In this document: piece after piece, positions 5,378-10,050 of the stretch
Layout: the number at the start of each line of letters is the position of its first letter
Position numbering within the stretch: the stretch's first letter is position 1
From: an uncultured Haemophilus sp.
GTDB lineage: Bacteria > Pseudomonadota > Gammaproteobacteria > Enterobacterales > Pasteurellaceae
Assembly: GCF_905207935.1 (NCBI RefSeq)
Contig: NZ_CAJLNI010000069.1
Location: 1 to 10,050 of the forward strand
DNA length: 10,050 nucleotides
Direction: 5' to 3'
Translations under genes and position numbers: made by a program
The notes under the pieces: model-generated
Told to the model about the DNA's origin: nothing
The model's input: only the letters and a program-made list of their open reading frames with translations
The model's database searches: none

Positions 5378-6151
5378 TTAAGAATGTGCTGATTTACGTT
5401 GTGGACGAACCACCGGCAAACCTGCGCTACATTGTAATAATTCAACGTTTACACGATATAAACGATTAATGGTTTCTACTTGTAAAACATGATGCGCATC
5501 GCCCACGCCTTGTACTTTACCTTCACCAAGTAAAATCAACTCATCTGAAAATTGAGCGGCAAGACTTAAATCATGTAATACCATTATAGTAATCAGATTT
5601 TTCTGTTTCGTATAGGTGTAAACTTCTTCTAATAGATTAAGCTGATGATGCATATCTAACGCACTCACCGGCTCGTCTAACATTAAAATCTGTGGGTCAC
5701 GTAATAAAACCTGGGCAAACATCACCATTTGACGCTGTCCACCACTGAGATTCAGAATATCACGATGAGCCAAATGACCAATGCCTAATTGCGCCATAAT
5801 ACTCGCTGCTTCAGTGAGAAGCTCATCGCTTACACGCATCGTTAGACTGTCCATTCGTCCCAAAAGGACAACTTCAAGTGCGGTCAAGCTTGCATCTACC
5901 CGGCTATCTTGAGGCATATAACCAATTGGTTTACGCCAATCTGCTAACTTCGTCCGTTCTAGCTGTTTGCCTTGATAGGTAATCATTCCTTCATGTGGTA
6001 ATTCACCAAAAATGGTTTTCAGCATGGAGGATTTACCTGTGCCGTTTGGTCCAAGTACCGTATACACTTTACCTTCTTCAAAACGGACATTAATGTGATC
6101 TGCAACGGTGAGATCACCTCGTTTTACCGTAAGATTCTTTAATTCTAACAT
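5378..6151 (-). CDS. ABC transporter ATPase, iron-complex/siderophore type (FecE/FhuC/BtuD-like)
   Basis: A 257-residue cytoplasmic ATPase that powers the adjacent FecCD-type permease. Motifs: Walker A GPNGTGKSS (34-42), Q-loop Gln81 in GYMPQDS, signature LSGGQRQ (135-141), Walker B ILMLDEP (155-161) with Glu160, and H-loop His193 in VLHDLSLAAQ. The VLHDLSLAAQFSD and LDMHHQLNLL segments are characteristic of the ferric-siderophore/vitamin B12 importer ATPases. Its ATG overlaps the last base of the permease stop codon (TAATG), a classic coupling arrangement. An uptake signal sits inside at 5876-5884. The C-terminus ends in a basic tail (VVRPQRKSAHS). ATPase family is firm; the substrate is set by the binding protein and is not certain. 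Confidence 0.93.
   Translation of the reverse strand: MLELKNLTVKRGDLTVADHINVRFEEGKVYTVLGPNGTGKSSMLKTIFGELPHEGMITYQGKQLERTKLADWRKPIGYMPQDSRVDASLTALEVVLLGRMDSLTMRVSDELLTEAASIMAQLGIGHLAHRDILNLSGGQRQMVMFAQVLLRDPQILMLDEPVSALDMHHQLNLLEEVYTYTKQKNLITIMVLHDLSLAAQFSDELILLGEGKVQGVGDAHHVLQVETINRLYRVNVELLQCSAGLPVVRPQRKSAHS
5876..5884 (+). repeat. DNA uptake signal sequence (USS)
   Basis: Exact AAGTGCGGT inside the FecE/FhuC-type ATPase gene, antisense to it; it encodes part of SLTALEV in the protein. Confidence 0.85.
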
Positions 6152-7200
6152 TATTGTCCCCTCTTGTTATTTAAAATAATCCAAAAGAAGAAAGGCACCC
6201 CAATAAAAGAGGTCACAATCCCCACAGGGAATAATGCACCAGGGATAATGACTTTGGATAATACCGAAGAAAGGGATAAGAATGCTGCACCGACTAACAT
6301 TGCGCCCGGTAAGAAGAAACGTTGATCTTCACCAAGTAACATGCGAGCAACATGTGGTGCCACTAAGCCGATAAAGCCAATCACGCCCACAAAACTAATT
6401 GCCGTCGCCGTCATCATTGCGACAAGAACTAATACCTTGATACGTAATACTTGCAAATTGATCCCAAGACTCGCCGCACGATCTTCACCTAAACGAAGTG
6501 CGGTCAATTTCCAAAGCTCTTTTGAAAGTAATGCAACACAAATTGTGGTGACGACAATAATGATGATTAAGCTTTGCCATGTTGCTTTATTTAAACTACC
6601 AAATAGCCAGAACAGGATTTGTTGCGAGACTTCCGGCGCTGAAATAAATTGCACCAATGAAAGTAAGGATTGGAAAATAAAGAGCAATGCAATCCCTACT
6701 AATACGAGCATTTCAGAACTAAATCGACGTTTAGACGCAAACAAGAAAAGAATCCCAGATGCGAGCATGGTCATGACAAATGCACCAATTGGCACGGCAA
6801 CTTGTACCGGTAAACCAAAGCTTCCGAAAGCAATCACAATAGAAGCACCAAAACCTGCCGCAGCCGCGAGACCTAATGTATAAGGACTCGCCATAGGGTT
6901 ATTTAATAAGGTTTGGATTTCTGCCCCACCTACAGCCAATGTAGCCCCAACTACAAGCGCCATCAATGCCATCGGTAAACGTAAATTATGCACAATATTG
7001 TCTGTCATTTTATCGACTTCACCGATATCGAATAACGAATTCACAACTTCCGATACCGATAACATCGCAGGGCCAGTCATCACATCGAGAATAAGACTGA
7101 CCACGCCAATCACAAGAAAAGATAAAATAACAAACCAGCGTTTGCGTTCAAGCTTACGCTGGTTAGCCACAATATCTGCTACAACAGAATTGTTTTTCAT
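6151..7200 (-). CDS. ABC transporter permease, FecCD/BtuC family
   Basis: A 349-residue polytopic inner-membrane protein, normal length for the family, with about ten hydrophobic segments beginning at about residue 23. Family hallmarks: GAEIQTLLNNPMASPYTLG (92-110); LGEDRAASLGI (237-247); the ATPase-coupling region GFIGLVAPHVARMLLGED (275-292); and the C-terminal PVGIVTSFIGVPFFFWII (325-342). These permeases form homodimers that take up siderophores, heme or B12, with a minority specific for molybdate or tungstate. The N-terminus has an extra polar stretch of about 20 residues (KNNSVVADIVANQRKLERKR) before the first helix. The start lies 15 bases after the binding-protein stop; the ribosome site AAGGAAAA is rather far (about 10-12 bases) from ATG. 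An uptake signal is at 6496-6504. Confidence 0.93.
   Translation of the reverse strand: MKNNSVVADIVANQRKLERKRWFVILSFLVIGVVSLILDVMTGPAMLSVSEVVNSLFDIGEVDKMTDNIVHNLRLPMALMALVVGATLAVGGAEIQTLLNNPMASPYTLGLAAAAGFGASIVIAFGSFGLPVQVAVPIGAFVMTMLASGILFLFASKRRFSSEMLVLVGIALLFIFQSLLSLVQFISAPEVSQQILFWLFGSLNKATWQSLIIIIVVTTICVALLSKELWKLTALRLGEDRAASLGINLQVLRIKVLVLVAMMTATAISFVGVIGFIGLVAPHVARMLLGEDQRFFLPGAMLVGAAFLSLSSVLSKVIIPGALFPVGIVTSFIGVPFFFWIILNNKRGQ
6496..6504 (+). repeat. DNA uptake signal sequence (USS)
   Basis: Exact AAGTGCGGT followed by CAATTT, the extended AT-rich form, inside the FecCD-type permease gene and antisense to it. Confidence 0.85.
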
Positions 7201-7215
7201 TGATTAGTATTTTCC

Positions 7216-8331
7216 TTATTTAGTTTCAGGGAAAAGATAAATCGTACCTTCCGGAGTAACCGGTAAGTAGTTTTTATAGAAGTTTAAGTAAGTTTGTTGC
7301 GGATCTAAATCTTTAAACAGATCAGGATACGCTGCTTTAGCTACAAACTGAACAGAAGCACTGTCTGATAACGTACGAGAGTTTGCATGATATGCTGCAT
7401 AAACACGGTTATTTTTCACTGCCGGTAATTCAGCCCAACCTGCACGATGTTTGAATGCGTTTAAACGACGTTCCGCTTCCGCTTTTTCAATACCAAAGCC
7501 CATTACCATACCGTCTTGATTTTTCTTCAATTCAGTTTCACGGCCTGTAATAATAATCGCATCCGGTTTCGCGGCTAATACTTTTTCAGCAGCTAATGTG
7601 CCCCATTTACCGATTTCTGCAGGTGCAACGTTTTCTGCGCCTACAAGGCTAATCATTGAGCCCCACATGCTTGAGAAGAATGTCATCCCTTGTTCAGCAG
7701 GGCCACCACGACCAAACTCCACGTACACTTTCGGTTGTTTTGCTAATTTTGCATTTTTAACCGTCGTTTGAATATGTTCTACAATGTCCTTGTATTCTTT
7801 AGCCATTTTCGCGGCACGATCTTTCTGCCCCGTCAATTGACCAATAATTTCCGTTGATTTGATGTGTTTATCTAAGGTTTGAGCGTTGTAATCTAATACA
7901 ACAATTGGAATACCCGCTTCATTGATAGCATCTAAATCAGAGCCTAGCATTTCGTACTGCCAATCAGCTAAGACTAAAAGATCTGGTTTTAATGAAAGCA
8001 CTTTTTCCACAGAGAACGTGCCTTCTTCTACTTCACCTACATCATCTAATTGATTCAATTTCGGCACTGCTTTGCTGAATAACTCCCAGCTTGCTGGTGC
8101 CCAAGAAGACCATACTTTCTTAGAAAAACCGACAACGTTATCTAACGCTTTGTCACCACCGACTGCCATATAATCTTGGTAATAGAAACCAAGTACCACG
8201 CGTTTTGCCGGTAAATCTACTGTGACTTCACGATCAAGTATATCTTTTACTTTCACGGGATCCGCATTGGCAAAACCTGCACTTAAACCAAGAATGGTCG
8301 CAATCGCTAAAGTTGAAAAACGTCTTTTCAT
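7216..8331 (-). CDS. Periplasmic iron-complex-type substrate-binding protein (FecB/BtuF/CeuE-like)
   Basis: A 371-residue binding protein for the downstream importer. It has a Sec signal peptide MKRRFSTLAIATILGLSAGF-ANA with likely cleavage after residue 23 and no lipobox Cys, so it should be soluble in the periplasm. The mature protein starts DPVKVKDILDREVTVDLPAKRVV, the usual opening of this class. Two lobes are marked by VEKVLSLKPDLLV (108-120) and TLAAEKVLAAKPDAIIITG (245-263), the repeated KPD elements of the cluster A (class III) binding proteins. Possible ligand contacts are aromatic-rich: GFYYQDYMA (48-56) and VWSSWAPASWELF (73-85). ATG 8331 is chosen over an upstream ATG at 8361, because AGGAG lies 9 bases before it and the signal peptide then begins properly. 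A Fur-type site upstream argues for an iron ligand; the exact complex is unknown, and a MolA-like oxyanion role is a less likely alternative. Confidence 0.88.
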   Translation of the reverse strand: MKRRFSTLAIATILGLSAGFANADPVKVKDILDREVTVDLPAKRVVLGFYYQDYMAVGGDKALDNVVGFSKKVWSSWAPASWELFSKAVPKLNQLDDVGEVEEGTFSVEKVLSLKPDLLVLADWQYEMLGSDLDAINEAGIPIVVLDYNAQTLDKHIKSTEIIGQLTGQKDRAAKMAKEYKDIVEHIQTTVKNAKLAKQPKVYVEFGRGGPAEQGMTFFSSMWGSMISLVGAENVAPAEIGKWGTLAAEKVLAAKPDAIIITGRETELKKNQDGMVMGFGIEKAEAERRLNAFKHRAGWAELPAVKNNRVYAAYHANSRTLSDSASVQFVAKAAYPDLFKDLDPQQTYLNFYKNYLPVTPEGTIYLFPETK

Positions 8332-8364
8332 AAGAAAAATCTCCTGAGCAAAATTAAACAATTA

Positions 8365-8383
8365 AAAAATGATAATAATTATT
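8365..8383. promoter_or_regulatory. Fur box in front of the importer operon
   Basis: Bases 8365-8383 match the 19-base Fur consensus (GATAATGATAATCATTATC) at 15 positions, including a full GATAAT-n-ATTATY core. It lies directly downstream of the promoter -10 box (8391-8396), covering the expected start point, so Fur binding would block transcription when iron is plentiful. Confidence 0.72.
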
Positions 8384-8390
8384 GATGCGC

Positions 8391-8419
8391 ATAATAGCGA
8401 AAACGATTGCTAAATTCAA
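8391..8419 (-). promoter_or_regulatory. Sigma70-type promoter of the importer-pseudoazurin operon
   Basis: On the minus strand TTGAAT (8414-8419) and TATTAT (8391-8396) are spaced by exactly 17 bases, close to consensus. Transcription should begin near 8384, inside or next to the Fur box, and give a leader of about 50 bases to ATG 8331. The promoter lies wholly between the peroxidase stop codon (8433) and the binding-protein gene. Confidence 0.65.
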
Positions 8420-8432
8420 CTCAGGCGTTTAA

Positions 8433-9572
8433 TTATTCTTCGTAAGCTTCGTCAGTTAATGTTTTTAAGAATGCCTCTAACGCATTAATCTCTTCATCTG
8501 TAAGCGGTTTGGCTTTTAAAACATCAGGATTAATGGTTTGAGCATATTCTGCTTTATCCCACGCTTTTCCTGTTTCTGGATTGATTTTACGATTAGGATT
8601 ATTAAAACTGTCTTTAAATAGCAAAACAGTTTTTAAATCACGGAAAACGCCGTTATGCATATAAGGTGCTGTGACGCTAATGTTACGCAATGTTGGCACT
8701 TTAAATTTACCTTTTTGCTTTTCATCGCCTTTCACCATCGGATTATCCAATAGTCCATTATCCACATAATCAGCCGCAAGTTTATTTAACTTAATTAACG
8801 CTTGGTTACTTGGCACGCCGATATTGTAATAGCGATAATTCGTAAAGGTTTCTTTTGCTGAGTTCGCGTCACTTGATTGATGGCAGTTACTGCAGTTTGT
8901 TCGTGTTTTATCGAAAAATAATGCCTTACCTTCCGCTTCAAGTGCGGTCAATTCCGCTTCATTTTTTAATGCACGATCATATTTTGAAGAGAATTGCGCA
9001 AATAATTCATGCTTTTCGAACTCCGCAATGGCTTTTTCCATAATGGCATAGATTCTGTCAGTATCTTCCCAAATGCTTTCGCCATAAATATTCGTAATTG
9101 CCTTATAATAAATTGCATTCGCTTTTAGACGTTCGACAATCGATTTTTTATCTGGCATGCCCATTTCTACAGGATTAACTGGTGGACCACCTGCTTGCTC
9201 GGCTAAATCTTTTGCACGCCCATCCCAGAATTGTCCGCCAACATAATCTTGAATTTTTTCATCAAAATGAAAATCTGGTGAAAACATCGCATAAAGTGCC
9301 GTGTTGGCATTGCGATTGCCATGAAGATGAGGATTATCCCCCTCGGAGACCATTTGATTTGCCGAATTTTTACGTTGATCCACAAAGGCGGTACCCGGGT
9401 TGTGACAAGTTGAACAGCTTTGTGTTTTATTAAAAGAAAGCGATTTATCAAAAAACAGAACTTCGCCCAATCCTTGATAATTCAATTCTTTTTCCTTAGC
9501 TTGATCAGCTAAGGCATAATTGCTCTGCATCAAAGGTGCAAACAATAAAATAGAAAGCCATTTTTTTTGCAT
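8433..9572 (-). CDS. ccp: Di-heme cytochrome c peroxidase (CcpA/MauG family)
   Basis: A 379-residue periplasmic enzyme expected to reduce hydrogen peroxide to water with electrons from a cytochrome c or cupredoxin. A signal peptide (about 1-22, ending NYALA) precedes two c-heme motifs: CSTCH (53-57) in the N-terminal domain and CSNCH (227-231) in the C-terminal domain. Other family features are LGEVLFFDKSLS (35-46), GQFWDGRA (113-120), NPVEMGMP (133-140) and FKVPTLRNISVTAPYMHNG (290-308), where Met305 is the expected distal ligand of the high-potential heme. At 379 residues it is slightly longer than classical CcpA and lacks the third N-terminal heme of the quinol peroxidases (YhjA/Qpo) known in related species. 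ATG 9572 is used because GGAG lies 6 bases upstream; the TTG at 9584 is part of that ribosome site. An uptake signal is at 8940-8948. It lies immediately upstream of the importer operon in the same orientation, without an evident terminator between them. Confidence 0.9.
   Translation of the reverse strand: MQKKWLSILLFAPLMQSNYALADQAKEKELNYQGLGEVLFFDKSLSFNKTQSCSTCHNPGTAFVDQRKNSANQMVSEGDNPHLHGNRNANTALYAMFSPDFHFDEKIQDYVGGQFWDGRAKDLAEQAGGPPVNPVEMGMPDKKSIVERLKANAIYYKAITNIYGESIWEDTDRIYAIMEKAIAEFEKHELFAQFSSKYDRALKNEAELTALEAEGKALFFDKTRTNCSNCHQSSDANSAKETFTNYRYYNIGVPSNQALIKLNKLAADYVDNGLLDNPMVKGDEKQKGKFKVPTLRNISVTAPYMHNGVFRDLKTVLLFKDSFNNPNRKINPETGKAWDKAEYAQTINPDVLKAKPLTDEEINALEAFLKTLTDEAYEE
8940..8948 (+). 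repeat. DNA uptake signal sequence (USS)
   Basis: Exact AAGTGCGGT followed by CAATTCC, inside the peroxidase gene between its two heme domains and antisense to it. Confidence 0.85.
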
Positions 9573-9592
9573 CGTGTTCTCCAAATATTCAA

Positions 9593-9598
9593 ATTATA
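9593..9598 (-). promoter_or_regulatory. -10 box of the peroxidase promoter
   Basis: Read on the minus strand, 9593-9598 is a perfect TATAAT, placed about 20 bases before ATG 9572. No good -35 box is found at 16-18 bases upstream; that region falls inside the palindrome at 9607-9634. An activator-dependent promoter would fit this, but no activator site is recognised. Confidence 0.4.
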
Positions 9599-9600
9599 GA

Positions 9601-9634
9601 TAAAAAATAATCCAACAAAGCTTTGTTGGATTAT
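9601..9634 (-). terminator. Palindromic intrinsic terminator of the mltB-type gene
   Basis: Bases 9607-9634 form a perfect 28-base palindrome (14-base arms, centre AAAGCTTT). On the minus strand the arm runs straight into TTTTTT (9602-9607), giving a strong terminator 17 bases beyond the transglycosylase stop codon. The real hairpin must open a loop of about four bases at the centre. Confidence 0.85.
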
Positions 9635-9651
9635 AAAAGGAAAATAATTTT

Positions 9652-10050
9652 CTACAAGCCGGTTGCCATCTTAATGCGATCAGCAAACATACCAATACTC
9701 ACGCCAAAATAGTTCGATTTGTTCCAATCTAAAATTGTGCGGTAGTTATTGGAGACCAAGAATGCACGCCCAACTTCTTTATCGGGGCGAACTAACCAAA
9801 GATCTGCTTGCGAAAGTGCGGTCAATTTATCTTGTTCTTGTTGGCTGAAGCTTGCTAAGGTAACACCTTTAGATTGCCAATCACTGAGTGAACGAGCTTT
9901 GTTTTTCTCAATGCCTGAAAGCGATAAATCTAATGGTTGATTTAATGTTACTTCAACGCCCCAAGGCAATTTGTTATCCCAACCTACAGTGTGGAGATAA
10001 TTTGCAATTGAAGCAAACGCATCAAATTGGTTCGTCCAAATGTCCTTCAC
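9652..10050 (-). CDS. mltB: Lytic murein transglycosylase B, C-terminal part (runs off the window)
   Basis: The last 133 codons of a gene that continues beyond base 10050, so its start and catalytic Glu domain are not visible. The fragment matches the C-terminal half of SLT_2/MltB lytic transglycosylases, which cleave peptidoglycan glycan strands to 1,6-anhydromuropeptides: DAFASIANYLHTVGW is the conserved helix (family form DAxxSxANYL..HGW), followed by LPWGVEV, the Gly/Asp-rich GVTL and LVRPDKEVGRAFLVSNNYRTILDWNKSNYFGVSIGMFADRI, equivalent to the family's FxxxxNFxxIxxYNxSxxYAxAVxxLAD end. The first codon in the window is GTG, which is internal rather than the start. An uptake signal lies at 9814-9822. 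No link to the neighbouring metal genes is apparent. Confidence 0.82.
   Translation of the reverse strand: MKDIWTNQFDAFASIANYLHTVGWDNKLPWGVEVTLNQPLDLSLSGIEKNKARSLSDWQSKGVTLASFSQQEQDKLTALSQADLWLVRPDKEVGRAFLVSNNYRTILDWNKSNYFGVSIGMFADRIKMATGL
9814..9822 (+). repeat. DNA uptake signal sequence (USS)
   Basis: Exact AAGTGCGGT followed by CAATTTAT, inside the mltB-type gene and antisense to it. Confidence 0.85.

Noticed and set aside
6341..6883. A 180-codon plus-strand open frame inside the FecCD permease gene.
   Set aside because: It mirrors the hydrophobic codons of the real permease and gives a Thr/Ile/Asn-rich protein with no family features.
7216..8331. MolA-like molybdate/tungstate binding protein, as in the H. 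influenzae MolBCA system.
   Set aside because: Same superfamily, but the Fur box and the neighbouring iron and redox genes favour an iron ligand; kept only as a less likely alternative.
8343..8425. CCTGAG/CTCAGG inverted repeat that could hide the binding-protein ribosome site in a readthrough transcript.
   Set aside because: Only 6 bp over a span of about 80 bases, with no extension of the pairing; expected by chance, and the upstream arm is absent from transcripts starting at the mapped promoter.
1..10050. Search for CRISPR arrays, insertion sequences, tRNA or rRNA genes and phage-type genes.
   Set aside because: No regularly spaced repeats, transposase-like frames, terminal inverted repeats or tRNA-like cloverleaf segments were seen; all gaps between genes are about 100 bases or less.

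Overview
The window looks like a chromosomal segment of a Pasteurellaceae bacterium. Seven exact copies of the 9-base DNA uptake signal AAGTGCGGT (either strand) occur in 10 kb. This is the Haemophilus influenzae-type dialect, shared by Haemophilus, Aggregatibacter and Pasteurella and distinct from the Actinobacillus pleuropneumoniae type. The base composition is AT-leaning and the genes are tightly packed. I cannot fix the species.

Layout. From 1 to about 3284 on the plus strand lies the 3' part of a close-packed operon: two FtsX/MacB-fold ABC permeases (the first cut by the window edge), an ABC ATPase, a TlpA-like thioredoxin lipoprotein and a small one-heme cytochrome c. The order permease-permease-ATPase-thioredoxin matches the downstream half of the P19/FTR1 iron-uptake loci known from Campylobacter jejuni (cj1658-cj1665) and related bacteria. 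The P19 and FTR1 genes would then lie just left of the window. A lipoprotein gene of unknown function follows (3385-3981) with its own sigma70-like promoter, and it ends at a strong intrinsic terminator shared with a convergent ATP-grasp ligase gene on the minus strand (4037-4858).

From 5363 back to 8331 the minus strand carries an iron-complex (BtuF/BtuC/BtuD-type) ABC importer: binding protein, FecCD permease and FecE/FhuC ATPase, with a type I copper protein of the pseudoazurin family as the last gene. A near-consensus promoter and a 15/19 Fur box sit in front of the binding-protein gene. A 9-bp-stem terminator (4890-4917) closes the operon. Upstream on the same strand are a two-heme cytochrome c peroxidase (8433-9572) and the C-terminal part of an MltB-type lytic transglycosylase (9652 to the window edge), separated by a 28-base palindromic terminator.

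How it fits together. Most of the window concerns acquisition of iron or another metal and periplasmic redox chemistry: two ABC systems, a thioredoxin, a cytochrome c, a pseudoazurin and a di-heme peroxidase. Pseudoazurins are known electron donors to periplasmic reductases and peroxidases, so its place in a Fur-type operon next to a peroxidase gene is the most interesting point here. The pairing of P19-type transport genes with a cytochrome c in place of a second thioredoxin comes next. The individual protein families are all known; the novelty, if any, is in how they are combined.
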